The notes: a model not told the origin generated them from the letters alone. 64,000 nucleotides of DNA from an uncultured Micrococcales bacterium (GCA_903880095.1 CAIRNX010000010.1:62001-126000); one strand, 5' to 3'. Shown: positions 33,801 to 41,789, counted from the first letter of the stretch. Program-made: numbers and translations.

Positions 33801-34340
33801 AAGCTTGGTCATCGCGCGTTTGGCACCGATCACAGCGCTCTTAGCCTGCAGAAGGTCCTGAGAGGTTTCGATCAGAACTGCGTCTGAGCCGCCGCGAATC
33901 AGGCCTTCTACCTGCTCTTGGTAGGCGTCTCTGAGAACTTTGAAAGTTGCGTGACCGAGGCTTGGCAGTTTCGTGCCAGGGCCAACCGAACCGAGCACCC
34001 ATCGGTTTTCATATTCGTCCGCAACCTCACGAGCGAGTCGAGCGCCAGCTTCGGCCAATTCGCCGATCCGCTCCTCGATGTTGTACTCCCCCAGGTTTGC
34101 CAGGTTGGCGCCAAAGGTGTTGGTTTCGATTGCTTCCGAACCCGCGTCTAGGTATCTGCGGTGAATGGCCTTGATGATGTCTGGGCGGGTTACGTTGAGT
34201 ACTTCATTGCAACCTTCGAGTTGCTGAAAGTCTTCAAGACTAGGCCCGGCCTCTTGAATCATGGTGCCCATGGCGCCGTCAGCGACAACCACTCGGGTCG
34301 ATATAGCCTCAAGTAGTGCGTGCGCGCGGGGGGTAAACAT
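30861..34340 (-). CDS. metH: Cobalamin-dependent methionine synthase
   Basis: 1159 residues with the full four-domain plan. Homocysteine domain (about 1-320) with zinc cysteines in LNCATGP and GGCCGTTPEH; pterin domain (about 335-610) with GERTNANGSKAF; cobalamin domain (about 650-880) with the cap helix region and the DVHDIG motif in which His739 ligates cobalt; AdoMet activation domain (about 920-1159) with FGYPACPDLEDR. It methylates homocysteine from methyl-tetrahydrofolate made by MetF, encoded divergently. A TTG at 34349 is in frame, but ATG 34340 is preferred because TAGAAT lies eight bases before it. Confidence 0.96.
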   Translation of the reverse strand: MFTPRAHALLEAISTRVVVADGAMGTMIQEAGPSLEDFQQLEGCNEVLNVTRPDIIKAIHRRYLDAGSEAIETNTFGANLANLGEYNIEERIGELAEAGARLAREVADEYENRWVLGSVGPGTKLPSLGHATFKVLRDAYQEQVEGLIRGGSDAVLIETSQDLLQAKSAVIGAKRAMTKLETRLPIIVSVTIETTGTMLLGSEIGAALTTLQALGIQAIGLNCATGPTEMSEHLRYLAKFSELPLVVMPNAGLPVLAGDGAYYPLTAEELAQAQVQFVSEYGAGLVGGCCGTTPEHIKAVADAVRELKPSRPKLVDEPGLSSLYQHQPFDQTMTYLSIGERTNANGSKAFREAMLAENWEECLEIAKSQTREGAHALDVCVDYVGRDGARDARELISRLVTATTLPLVLDSTEPAVLEAGLECTGGRVMINSVNYEDGDGPNSRFARIMPLVREHGAAVVALTIDETGQARTAEHKFEIAKRLIEDLTGNWGMRVADITVDTLTFPIATGQDETRRDGIETIDAIRRLHEAFPGVQSTLGISNISFGLNPAARHVLNSVFLHECVNVGLTSAIVHAARIMPLSQIPQEQKDVALDLIYDRREYDEDGNVTFDPLTRLLDLFSGVDSAAARQSRSAELAAMPLDQRLQRRIIDGERKGLEADLDEALITMTALDIINLHLLEGMKEVGELFGRGEMQLPFVLQSAEVMKAAVAHLEPHIEKTDDAGKGKILLATVRGDVHDIGKNLVDIILSNNGFDTVNIGIKQSIGDILKAAEEHNVDVIGMSGLLVKSTLIMRENLEEMNLRGVAKRWPVILGGAALTRAFVEQDLAEIYGGEVRYARDAFEGLKLMDLLVRSQRGEDVQLPELKKRLVKPVSKLTLTEPGKLPARSDVATDNKVPTPPFWGTRVVKGIPLRDYASFLDERATFMGQWGLKPSRAEDGASYEELVETEGRPRLRRWLEKIQTEGLLEAAVVYGYFPAYSEGDDLVILNEDQTERLRFKFPRQRRDRHLCLSDFIHSKESGIIDVVPFQLVTMGNRISEAANEIYAANQYRDYLELHGLSVQLTEALAEFWHSRVREELGFGSEDPLNVEAMFDLKYRGARYSFGYPACPDLEDRIKLVELLKPEVIGVTLSEELQLHPEQSTDAMILHHPEAKYFSV

Positions 34341-34347
34341 TACCGTC

Positions 34348-34376
34348 AATTCTAAACTGCCCGTTTGATTAGAATT
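34348..34376. promoter_or_regulatory. Palindromic divergent promoter of metH and metF
   Basis: AATTCTAA (34348-34355) and TTAGAATT (34369-34376) are a perfect 8-bp inverted repeat with a 13-base spacer. Each arm holds TAGAAT reading outward: on - it is eight bases before the metH ATG, on + six bases before the metF ATG. The -35 region of each promoter would fall on the other's -10. Confidence 0.6.
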
Positions 34377-34381
34377 ACGTG

Positions 34382-35242
34382 ATGATTGCCGAGCTGATTA
34401 CCAGGAGCGAACCGACGCTCTCCTTCGAGTTTTTTCCGCCGAAGGACGAAACTGGCGAAGTCGTTTTGTGGCGATCATTCGATTCGCTTCTAGAGCTTTC
34501 ACCAGACTTCGTTTCGGTGACCTATGGAGCAGGTGGCTCAAACCAGTCGAAGTCTCTCGCCGTTCTTGGCAAAATGGCTTCGCGAATTCCAACCATCGGT
34601 CACCTCACTTGCGTCGGCGCAACCTTCGCATCAACCCGTGCAACCATTTCATCGTTTGAAGATGCCGGTGTCGCCGCGATCTTGGCGATTCGCGGAGATG
34701 CACCAAAAGAAAACCCAGGCGCACTTGAGCAAGGTGAGCTGAAAACCGCTCTCGAACTTGTTCAACAGGTAACCGAGCACTCCGACATGGAGGTTGGTGT
34801 CGCAGCGTTTCCAGAGATTCACCCGGAGTCAGCCGATTTGGCTCACGACATCAAGGTTTTGAAGTTCAAGCAAGATGCCGGTGCAAAATATGCCTTCACT
34901 CAGTTGTTTTTTAAGGTGGACGCCTACATCGACCTTGTTGACGCAGCCCGAAAAGCCGGTGTGACCATTCCGATCGTGCCAGGCGTGATGCCGATCTCAA
35001 ATGCCAAAGGCGTGCTCCGCATGGCCGAACTTAGTGGAGCTGAGGTGCCAGCCGAACTCGTTGCCGAGTTGCACGCAGCAACAGACGATGAGCTCGCTCG
35101 CGACATCGGAATGACCTATTCGATCAAGTTCGCGAAAGAGCTACTGGCAGCCGGTGCACCTGGTTTGCACATCTTCTCGTTGAATCACCACAGAGCGGCA
35201 GAAGAACTCGCTAGAGGGGCATTCTCGCGCCTTTCGCGCTAA
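34382..35242 (+). CDS. metF: Methylenetetrahydrofolate reductase
   Basis: 286 residues, FAD-dependent TIM barrel of the bacterial type. Reduces methylene-THF to methyl-THF, the donor for MetH. Visible features: LSFEFFPPKDE with the catalytic Glu (about 13-23), SVTYGAGGS, HLTCVGAT, LAIRGDAP (FAD contact), KYAFTQLFF and PGVMPISN. GTG 34379 and ATG 34382 are both possible; the latter lies six bases after TAGAAT. Divergent from metH across 41 bases. Confidence 0.95.
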   Translation: MIAELITRSEPTLSFEFFPPKDETGEVVLWRSFDSLLELSPDFVSVTYGAGGSNQSKSLAVLGKMASRIPTIGHLTCVGATFASTRATISSFEDAGVAAILAIRGDAPKENPGALEQGELKTALELVQQVTEHSDMEVGVAAFPEIHPESADLAHDIKVLKFKQDAGAKYAFTQLFFKVDAYIDLVDAARKAGVTIPIVPGVMPISNAKGVLRMAELSGAEVPAELVAELHAATDDELARDIGMTYSIKFAKELLAAGAPGLHIFSLNHHRAAEELARGAFSRLSR

Positions 35243-35258
35243 TGTCTGCGCCGGCTTG

Positions 35259-35264
35259 TAGTCT
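35259..35264 (+). promoter_or_regulatory. -10 hexamer of the DnaQ-like gene, leaderless
   Basis: TAGTCT, six bases before the GTG start at 35271, no ribosome binding site. Confidence 0.45.
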
Positions 35265-35270
35265 GCAATC

Positions 35271-35984
35271 GTGAACGACACCTTATTTGATCCAGAGTTG
35301 CCCGAGTGGGGCAAATCGATTGCAGTATTCGACCTTGAAACAACCGGCTTGGTTTTGCACGAAGCCCGAATCGTCACTGCGTGCGCGGTTGAGCTTGATG
35401 CTCAGGGCAACATCGTTGGCCGAGACTTAGAGTGGCTAGCCGATCCAGGCATCGAAATTCCTGAAGTAGCCGCTAACGTGCACGGAGTGACCACAGAGAT
35501 GGCACGCGCCAACGGTCGACCAGCAAACGAGGTTGTCGCCGAGATCGTGGCGACCCTTCGCGGTTACTTTGAACGCGGAATCCCTGTGGTTGCTTATAAC
35601 GCTCCATATGACTTCACGATTCTTTTTCACGAAGCTGTGCGCCATGGCGTCGAGCCAATCGAAAACCCAACCCCTGTTATCGACCCACTTGTTCTAGACA
35701 AGCACTTCGATAAGTACCGGTCCGGCAAACGACGCCTCGAAAACGCTGCAGCACACTACGGAGTTGCTCTTACCGACGCCCATAATGCAACGGCAGACGC
35801 AGTAGCCGCGGGTCGAGTCGCCCAGGCGATATTTGCGAAGTTTCCAATGCCGGCCGATGTTAAAGAGCTTCACGACGCCCAGATTTCTTGGAGCAAAGAG
35901 CAAGATATCAGTTTTGCTGAATTCATGGTTTCGAAAGACCCAACCTTCAAGGCAAACCTTGGTTGGCCACTCAAGGCCCACTAG
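35271..35984 (+). CDS. DnaQ-like 3'-5' exonuclease
   Basis: 237 residues, DEDD exonuclease of the DnaQ/polymerase III epsilon family. Motif Exo I FDLETTGL (19-26) with the Asp-Glu pair, Exo II in AYNAPYDFTIL (near 110-120), and Exo III H-x4-D in DAHNATADA (near 165) are all present, so it is the DEDDh type. It may proofread replication or act in repair; assignment as the replicative epsilon subunit is not secure. Start GTG 35271 fits the -10 box. A strong terminator follows. Confidence 0.87.
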   Translation: MNDTLFDPELPEWGKSIAVFDLETTGLVLHEARIVTACAVELDAQGNIVGRDLEWLADPGIEIPEVAANVHGVTTEMARANGRPANEVVAEIVATLRGYFERGIPVVAYNAPYDFTILFHEAVRHGVEPIENPTPVIDPLVLDKHFDKYRSGKRRLENAAAHYGVALTDAHNATADAVAAGRVAQAIFAKFPMPADVKELHDAQISWSKEQDISFAEFMVSKDPTFKANLGWPLKAH

Positions 35985-35990
35985 GTATAA

Positions 35991-36028
35991 AAAAAGAGCC
36001 CAGGCAATCGCCTGGGCTCTTTTTCTTT
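35991..36028. terminator. Bidirectional terminator between dnaQ-like gene and rpmE2
   Basis: AAAAAGAGCCCAGGC-AATC-GCCTGGGCTCTTTTT, a perfect 15-bp stem with T runs on both strands, between convergent genes. Confidence 0.93.
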
Positions 36029-36035
36029 AAGTTGA

Positions 36036-36287
36036 TTAGGCGCCAAAACCCTTGTAGCGGGTGTTGAACTTCTCGACACGACCGGCCGAGTCCATGATTC
36101 GCTGCTTACCGGTGTAGAACGGGTGCGAAGCCGACGAAATTTCAACGTCGAAAACTGGGTAGCTGTTACCGTCTTCCCACTCGATGGTCTTCGAGCTGGT
36201 AGCGGTTGAGCGGGTAAGGAAAGCCACGCCTGATGCTAGGTCGCGGAATACGACTGCTTCGTACTTTGGGTGGATGTCAGCCTTCAT
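36036..36287 (-). CDS. rpmE2: 50S ribosomal protein L31 type B
   Basis: 83 residues beginning [13 protein letters not shown]. The zinc-binding cysteines of type A L31 are absent, so this is the zinc-independent form that can replace the type A protein when zinc is scarce. Start ATG 36287 has AAGGAAG at a suitable distance; the longer open frame is ruled out by this. The 63-base leader contains GGTGC-TGTT-GCACC, a small hairpin of unknown meaning. No Zur site could be identified. Confidence 0.94.
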   Translation of the reverse strand: MKADIHPKYEAVVFRDLASGVAFLTRSTATSSKTIEWEDGNSYPVFDVEISSASHPFYTGKQRIMDSAGRVEKFNTRYKGFGA

Positions 36288-36350
36288 GGTTCTTCCTTGC
36301 AGGTTTGAAATGATTTTGGGGTGCAACAGCACCAAGAGAAAACAATACCA

Positions 36351-37133
36351 CTACTTGGCGCGTGCGGTGAAGCGATTGTTTTCTTTTGTCACGGTTACTT
36401 CTAAGCCAAAGGCTTCAGAAATCTTGTCCGAGGTGAGAGTGGAATCGATCGGCCCAGCTGCAAACGATCCCCCGTCGCTTAGGATCAGCGCGTGAGTGAA
36501 GCCTGCAGGAATCTCTTCAAGGTGATGGGTAACCATCACGATTGCCGGTGCACTTGGAGCACTGGCGTAGTGGCCGATGATCGAAACCGTGCTTTCGCGC
36601 GCCGCTAGGTCGAGGCTTGCAACCGGCTCATCTAGTAGCAGAAGCTCTGGGTCAGGCATTACCGCGCGGGCAATCTGAGTTCGCTTGCGTTCGCCATCGC
36701 TAAGGGTTCCGAACGACCGATCGGCAAAGGTGTCAAGGTGCCACTCAGCCAAAACGCGACGAGCGCGACGCACATCGACGTCTTCGTAGTTTTCGTTCCA
36801 ACGACCGGTTACGGCGTAGCTGGCTGTCATTACGGCGTCTAAGACGCTCTCTGAGTTAGGAATACGTGCAGCCAGTGAGTTCGAAGCAAAACCGATTCGA
36901 GTTCGCAGCTCGAAAACGTTAACCTCGCCCAGCTGGCGTCCAAGAATGGTTGCCGAACCAGAGCTGGGTTGCAGCTGCGCTGCGAGAATTCGAAGCAAAG
37001 TAGTTTTACCGGCACCGTTTGGGCCGATAATTACCCAACGCTGCGAATCGTCGATCTGCCAGTCAATGTTTTTGAGAATCGGCTTGCCGTCGCGAACAAC
37101 GGTCACATCAACTAAACGAACTACTTCACTCAT
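36351..37133 (-). CDS. ABC transporter ATP-binding protein
   Basis: 260 residues, one nucleotide-binding domain. Walker A GPNGAGKT (about 38-45), signature LSDGERKR (near 140), Walker B LLLLDEP (near 163) and the switch His in MVTHHLEEI are all present. It resembles the stand-alone YlmA/ModF-like group, found without adjacent permease genes, and none is adjacent here, so the partner and substrate are unknown. The start is ATG 37133 with TAGGCT seven bases before it; the frame runs further into glgM but lacks family similarity there. Confidence 0.85.
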   Translation of the reverse strand: MSEVVRLVDVTVVRDGKPILKNIDWQIDDSQRWVIIGPNGAGKTTLLRILAAQLQPSSGSATILGRQLGEVNVFELRTRIGFASNSLAARIPNSESVLDAVMTASYAVTGRWNENYEDVDVRRARRVLAEWHLDTFADRSFGTLSDGERKRTQIARAVMPDPELLLLDEPVASLDLAARESTVSIIGHYASAPSAPAIVMVTHHLEEIPAGFTHALILSDGGSFAAGPIDSTLTSDKISEAFGLEVTVTKENNRFTARAK

Positions 37134-37140
37134 GGTTTGT

Positions 37141-37146
37141 AGCCTA
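37141..37146 (-). promoter_or_regulatory. -10 hexamer overlapping the glgM stop codon
   Basis: TAGGCT whose TAG is the glgM stop, seven bases before the ABC protein ATG. Predicts a leaderless start right at the end of glgM. Confidence 0.45.
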
Positions 37147-38334
37147 AGCGAACGATGCGATGGCATCGCGATAGACCGCGATGGTGTCTTGCGCGATGCG
37201 GTCCCATGAGAAGTGCTCTTCGACGCGCTTGCGACCAGCGACTCCGAATGCTCCGAGGTCAACCTCACTAAGTGCCTTGTTGAGCGCGGCCGCCAAATCA
37301 CCAACGAATTTAGCCTCGTCGAGGGGCTTGCCGCTGCCGTCAGAAAGCTGTTCGATTGGCACGAGAAGGCCGGTTACGCCGTCTTCGACAACCTCAGGAA
37401 TGCCACCCGTAGCAGTCGCTACAACAGGGATTCCGCAGGCCATTGCCTCGAGGTTCACGATGCCAAGTGGCTCGTAGATTGAAGGGCAGGCGAAAACTGT
37501 GGACGATGAAAGCACTGCGATCAGTTCTTCGCGGCTCAGGTGTTTTTCTACCCAAATTACGTTGTCTCGGTGTTTGCGCAGCTCGGCAACCAAGTCGATT
37601 ACGGTCTGGTTGATTTCGGGAGTGTCTGGCGCGCCGGCGCAAAGAACCAGTTGAACGTCTGCCGGCAGCTCGCGGGCGGCCTTCAGGAGATAAGGCAGAC
37701 CCTTCTGCTGGGTGATTCTGCCGACGAAGACAACCGATCGGGCGTCGGGGTTGATGCCTAGGTTTCTGACCAGGTCTGGTTTATGTGCAGATTGGAATGC
37801 CGCGAGGTCGATGCCGTTGTGAACTACCGTGACCTTGGCTGGGTCAATCTGAGGGTACGCGCGAAGAATGTCAGCCCGCATGCCGTGGCTGACAGCAATG
37901 ATTTTGGTTGCCGATTCATATGCGGAACGTTCAACCCAAGACGAGACAGCGTATCCGCCGCCAAGTTGGTCGGCCTTCCAAGGGCGCAGTGGCTCTAGGC
38001 TGTGCGCGGTGATTAGGTGTGGAATCCCGTGAAGGTCGCCAGCAACCTTGCCAGCAAAGTTTGCGTACCAGGTGTGCGAGTGCACGAGGTCTGCGCCGGC
38101 AATGTCAGAAACCATCGCCAAGTCAGTTGCCATGGTCTGTATTGCGGCGTTGGCGTGGTTGAATTCGGCACCGTGGCTGTAAGCGTTTGTATCGATTTCA
38201 TTACGAGCTGCGCCGAAGGCGCGAACCTGCACCTCGATGTGTGGGCGAAGAACACGCACCAATTCAGCGACATGTACGCCCGCTCCCCCGTAAATGTATG
38301 GCGGGTATTCTTTCGAAATCAAATCGATTCTCAT
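37144..38334 (-). CDS. glgM: Glycogen synthase-type GT4 enzyme (GlgM/GlgA)
   Basis: 396 residues, GT-B fold, family 4. N-terminal LISKEYPPYIYGGAGVHVAEL (4-24) and C-terminal VFVGRITQQKG, EPLGIVNLEAMACGIPVV match the actinobacterial GlgA now known in mycobacteria to act as GlgM, making maltose 1-phosphate from ADP-glucose and glucose 1-phosphate. Its divergent pairing with glgC is the mycobacterial arrangement. Whether this one extends glycogen or makes maltose 1-phosphate depends on GlgE, which is not in the window. Confidence 0.88.
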   Translation of the reverse strand: MRIDLISKEYPPYIYGGAGVHVAELVRVLRPHIEVQVRAFGAARNEIDTNAYSHGAEFNHANAAIQTMATDLAMVSDIAGADLVHSHTWYANFAGKVAGDLHGIPHLITAHSLEPLRPWKADQLGGGYAVSSWVERSAYESATKIIAVSHGMRADILRAYPQIDPAKVTVVHNGIDLAAFQSAHKPDLVRNLGINPDARSVVFVGRITQQKGLPYLLKAARELPADVQLVLCAGAPDTPEINQTVIDLVAELRKHRDNVIWVEKHLSREELIAVLSSSTVFACPSIYEPLGIVNLEAMACGIPVVATATGGIPEVVEDGVTGLLVPIEQLSDGSGKPLDEAKFVGDLAAALNKALSEVDLGAFGVAGRKRVEEHFSWDRIAQDTIAVYRDAIASFA

Positions 38335-38336
38335 AG

Positions 38337-38378
38337 CGCAATGTTAGTAGCACGGAACTTTTTGCCAATAACATTGCG
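38337..38378. promoter_or_regulatory. Inverted-repeat divergent promoter of glgM and glgC
   Basis: CGCAATGTTA (38337-38346) and TAACATTGCG (38369-38378): a perfect 10-bp inverted repeat, 22-base spacer. Each arm contains TAACAT six bases from the start codon it faces (ATG 38334 on -, ATG 38381 on +). The symmetry predicts matched leaderless transcripts or a shared dimeric regulator. Confidence 0.6.
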
Positions 38379-38380
38379 TC

Positions 38381-39622
38381 ATGAGTACCAAGCGAATTTT
38401 CGGTATGGTTCTTGCCGGCGGCGAAGGCAAGCGACTGATGCCACTTACTGCCGATCGAGCCAAGCCTGCCGTACCCTTTGGTGGCTCTTACCGACTAATC
38501 GACTTTGCCCTGTCGAACCTGATCAACTCGGGTGTTCGCCGCATAGTGGTCCTAACCCAATACAAGTCGCATTCACTCGACCGCCACATTTCGCAAACCT
38601 GGCGCATGTCTCCACTGCTCGGCTCTTACGTAGCTTCGGTGCCGGCTCAACAGCGGCTAGGCAAGCGTTGGTTTTCCGGTAGCGCCGACGCAATCTTGCA
38701 GAGCATGAACCTGTTGAGCGATGAGCGCCCTGACTACGTAGTTGTGGTTGGTGCCGACCACGTTTACCGCATGGACTTCGATCAGATGATTGACGACCAC
38801 ATCGCCTCTGCTCGCGGCGTAACGGTTGCCGCAATTCGCCAGCCAATGTCGTTGGCAAACCAGTTTGGTGTCATCGAAGTCGACGCTGCCGACCCGACCA
38901 AGATTGCTGCCTTCCTCGAAAAACCCGCCAACCCGAAAGCTCTGCCAGACTCCCCCAACGAGGTTTTGGCTTCGATGGGTAACTACGTTTTCACCGCTCA
39001 AGCCTTGATTGACGCAATCGAACACGACGGAACCCTAGCCGACTCAAACCACGACATGGGTGGCGACATAGTGCCATACATGGTTGATCGAGAAGATGCC
39101 GGGGTTTACGACTTCACTTTCAATCAGATACCTGGTTCTACCGAACGTGACCACAGCTACTGGCGCGATGTCGGAACAATCGATTCATACTTCGACGCTC
39201 ACATGGACCTTATTTCGGTTATGCCGGTGTTCAACCTCTACAACAACGAGTGGCCAATCTTCACGCAGCAGATCAACCTGCCACCTGCCAAGTTCGTGCA
39301 CGATGGTGAAGGTAACCAAGGCCGCACAACCGATTCGATCGTTTCGCTTGGAACAGTTGTTTCTGGCGGCATCGTCGAGCGCTCGGTTCTTTCGCCTTGG
39401 GTGAAGGTCAACTCGAACGCTCTGGTCACCGATTCGGTATTGCTTGACGGCGTCCAGGTCGGAAGAAACTCGACTGTTCGTCGAGCAATTCTCGACAAGG
39501 GCGTAGTCGTTGCCGATGGCGCATCGATTGGCGTAGACAAACAGCGCGACATCGATCGAGGCTTTACGGTTACCGATTCGGGCATCACGGTCGTCGGTAA
39601 GGGCGTGCTGGTTACTCCGTGA
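38381..39622 (+). CDS. glgC: Glucose-1-phosphate adenylyltransferase
   Basis: 413 residues. Makes ADP-glucose. Motifs: [26 protein letters not shown] (10-35; nucleotide and allosteric region), GADHVYRMD (near 125), EKPANPKA (sugar-phosphate Lys, near 178) and a C-terminal left-handed beta-helix with repeated hexapeptides ([16 protein letters not shown]). ATG 38381 agrees with the -10 box at six bases. The stop overlaps the serB start (GTGA). Confidence 0.95.
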   Translation: MSTKRIFGMVLAGGEGKRLMPLTADRAKPAVPFGGSYRLIDFALSNLINSGVRRIVVLTQYKSHSLDRHISQTWRMSPLLGSYVASVPAQQRLGKRWFSGSADAILQSMNLLSDERPDYVVVVGADHVYRMDFDQMIDDHIASARGVTVAAIRQPMSLANQFGVIEVDAADPTKIAAFLEKPANPKALPDSPNEVLASMGNYVFTAQALIDAIEHDGTLADSNHDMGGDIVPYMVDREDAGVYDFTFNQIPGSTERDHSYWRDVGTIDSYFDAHMDLISVMPVFNLYNNEWPIFTQQINLPPAKFVHDGEGNQGRTTDSIVSLGTVVSGGIVERSVLSPWVKVNSNALVTDSVLLDGVQVGRNSTVRRAILDKGVVVADGASIGVDKQRDIDRGFTVTDSGITVVGKGVLVTP

Positions 39623-40251
39623 GTCGTTTTCTAGTTGTCTTCGACGTCGACTCGACACTCATCGAAGACGAAGTAATTGAGCTATTGGCCGAGGTTGCTG
39701 GCAAACGCGCCGAGGTTAAGGCGATCACTGACTCGGCAATGGCGGGTGAACTCGATTTTGCGCAATCTTTGGCGGCTCGCGTCTCAATGCTCGGCGGTGT
39801 TCCAGCGACCGCAATCGAAGATGCGTTTGCGAAGATCACCGTGAGTAAAGGTGCGCTCGAGCTAATCGCGGCAATTCACGCTGTTGGCGGCAAGGTTGCA
39901 GCGGTTTCTGGTGGCTTTATTCAGGTGCTCGAACCTCTAGCCACAGTTCTTGGCCTTGATTTCTACCGAGCCAACACTCTCGAGGTTAGCGACGGCAAAT
40001 TGTCTGGCAAGACCACGGGTAAAATCGTCGATCGAACTGTGAAAGCCGAATCTCTTCGCGAATGGGCCAAAGAACTTGGGCTAACTCCTAGCCAAACCAT
40101 TGCGGTTGGAGACGGAGCCAACGACCTAGAAATGATGTCGGTGGCAGGCCTCGGCGTTGCCTTCAATGCAAAACCTTTGGTTCGCGCGAAGGCTGACTTG
40201 GTAATCGCCGGTGACAGCCTCGAATCGCTTATCGCGATTTTGCCCCACTAG
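39619..40251 (+). CDS. serB: Phosphoserine phosphatase SerB
   Basis: 210 residues. Last step of serine synthesis. HAD motif I DVDST (nucleophile Asp9, acid Asp11), motif [11 protein letters not shown] (near 97), motif [12 protein letters not shown] (near 157), and the Glu/Arg cap region [11 protein letters not shown] are as in SerB; the N-terminal ACT domains of longer forms are lacking. GTG 39619 overlaps the glgC stop. Its TAG stop is interlocked with the SDR stop as CTAG. Confidence 0.92.
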   Translation: MSRFLVVFDVDSTLIEDEVIELLAEVAGKRAEVKAITDSAMAGELDFAQSLAARVSMLGGVPATAIEDAFAKITVSKGALELIAAIHAVGGKVAAVSGGFIQVLEPLATVLGLDFYRANTLEVSDGKLSGKTTGKIVDRTVKAESLREWAKELGLTPSQTIAVGDGANDLEMMSVAGLGVAFNAKPLVRAKADLVIAGDSLESLIAILPH

Positions 40252-40997
40252 CCCTTTGTGAAGTAGCCGGTGTCGCCAACAAGCACGGTGTTGTCTGCTG
40301 GCACTGGCTCATAAGCCGCCTTGAAAATTTCGGCTGCAAATTCTTCAACGTTGTAAAGCTTGCCAACCGCCTCTTTGCGCGCGTCGATTGCGCCAGGGTT
40401 TAGTCGGTCAAGAAGGGTTGCCGTGATGGTGCCCTCGATCATGTCGCCAGAGACAACAACGAATTCGATGCCCTTTTCGGACAGCTCCGGAATCATGTCA
40501 CGAAGGGCGTCCTCGCCAGCACGTTTGCTGAGAGCAACCGGCAAATACTCAGGCATGGTTGGCGTTTCGCGAATGAAGTGTGCCTGGTGGCTTGTGACGA
40601 AGACAATTCGTGAGCCCGCCTTCAGTAGCGGAAGCAGGGTCTTTACAAGATTTACCTGCGAGTCACGGTTAAGCACCATGGCGTAATCCTCGGCCTTGCC
40701 GGCCTCCATGCCGCCAGAAGCGTTCAAGACCAAGATGTCTAGGTTGCCGAACTTGTCGGCGAGAGTGTCACGAAGAGCATCAATTGTCGAGTAGTCGGTC
40801 AGGTCTGCACCAACAACAATTGCGCTACCGCCCTTCTCTTCGATCGCGGCCTTCACCTTTTCGGCGCGCGCCATTTTGTCTCGGTAGTTGATCGCTACGG
40901 TTGCACCATCGGCGGCCAGCAACTGAACAAGCTCGGCGCCGATTCCGCGCGATGAGCCAGATACAAAGGCGTGTTTTCCGGCAAACTTCTGTGACAT
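40248..40997 (-). CDS. SDR oxidoreductase, probable FabL-like enoyl-ACP reductase
   Basis: 249 residues. Rossmann motif SGSSRGIG (14-21) and NNAG-equivalent LVLNASGG. The active site is Tyr151 and Lys158 with six residues between (YLPVALSK), the Y-x6-K spacing of enoyl-ACP reductases FabI, InhA and FabL, not the Y-x3-K of ordinary SDRs. With a classical G-x3-G-x-G nucleotide site it is most like FabL of Bacillus. The gene follows fabG, as inhA does in mycobacteria, supporting a role in fatty-acid elongation. AAAGGA precedes ATG 40997. The enoyl reductase call is inference. Confidence 0.78.
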   Translation of the reverse strand: MSQKFAGKHAFVSGSSRGIGAELVQLLAADGATVAINYRDKMARAEKVKAAIEEKGGSAIVVGADLTDYSTIDALRDTLADKFGNLDILVLNASGGMEAGKAEDYAMVLNRDSQVNLVKTLLPLLKAGSRIVFVTSHQAHFIRETPTMPEYLPVALSKRAGEDALRDMIPELSEKGIEFVVVSGDMIEGTITATLLDRLNPGAIDARKEAVGKLYNVEEFAAEIFKAAYEPVPADNTVLVGDTGYFTKG

Positions 40998-41032
40998 TGG
41001 TTGATCCTTTATTCGGTGAACTGTTTTAAAAC

Positions 41033-41743
41033 CTAGTGACCCATGCCGAGTCCGCCATCAACGGGGATAACTGCCCCCGAGATGTAGGCAGATTCGTCGC
41101 TGGCAAGCCACGAGACGACCTTGGCGACCTCGGTCGGGGTGGCAAAGCGGCCTGCTGGAATATTCTTTTTGTACTGCTCCTGCTGCTCTTCAGGCAAGGC
41201 TGCGGTCATGTCGGTCTCAATGAAACCGGGGGCCACAACGTTTGCAGTTATGCCGCGTGAACCCAATTCGCGCGTAATCGAGCGTGCCATACCAACCAAG
41301 CCGGATTTTGCGGCCGAGTAGTTCACCTGGCCGGCGCTACCAAGTAGGCCTACAACGCTCGAGATGAGAATGACGCGCCCGAAGCGAGCCTTCATCATTC
41401 CCTTCGTTGCGCGCTTTACTACGCGAAACGCTCCGGTGAGGTTGGTGTTCAAAACGTCTTCGAAGTCTTCATCGCTCATGCGAAGAAGAAGCATATCTCT
41501 AGTGATGCCGGCATTGGCTACCAAAATCTCAACCGGGCCGAGTTTTTCTTCGATGGTCTCAAAAGCCGCATCAAGTGACGCAGAGTCGGTAACGTCGGCC
41601 ACAACACTCAGCGTGCCGGCAGGGCCTTCGCCGCTTCTAACAGTTACTGCAACGCGGTGACCCTGAGCCACGAACTCTTCTGCAATCGCTCTACCTATTC
41701 CGCGGTTTCCGCCGGTGACGAGAACGGTTCTTTGAGTGGTCAT
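41033..41743 (-). CDS. fabG: 3-oxoacyl-ACP reductase FabG
   Basis: 236 residues. Nucleotide motif TGGNRGIG (about 10-17), NAGI (near 76), Ser in ISSVVG (near 125) and catalytic YSAAKSGLVG with classical Y-x3-K (near 140). N-terminus TQRTVLVTGGNRGIGRA is of the mycobacterial MabA/FabG1 type. The start is ATG 41743 with AAGGA upstream; the longer frame lacks similarity. Forms a two-gene operon with the FabL-like gene. A -10 (TACACT, 41795-41790) gives a leader of about 40 bases. Confidence 0.92.
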   Translation of the reverse strand: MTTQRTVLVTGGNRGIGRAIAEEFVAQGHRVAVTVRSGEGPAGTLSVVADVTDSASLDAAFETIEEKLGPVEILVANAGITRDMLLLRMSDEDFEDVLNTNLTGAFRVVKRATKGMMKARFGRVILISSVVGLLGSAGQVNYSAAKSGLVGMARSITRELGSRGITANVVAPGFIETDMTAALPEEQQEQYKKNIPAGRFATPTEVAKVVSWLASDESAYISGAVIPVDGGLGMGH

Positions 41744-41789
41744 TTTGGTCCTTCTTGGAAGATTTTCGCCTCTACTGGAGTTGCTCTTA

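Noticed and set aside
36300-36350. Possible regulatory hairpin GGTGC-TGTT-GCACC in the rpmE2 leader
   Set aside because: Only 5 bp; no Zur-like palindrome found, so no regulatory claim is made beyond the note in the gene entry.
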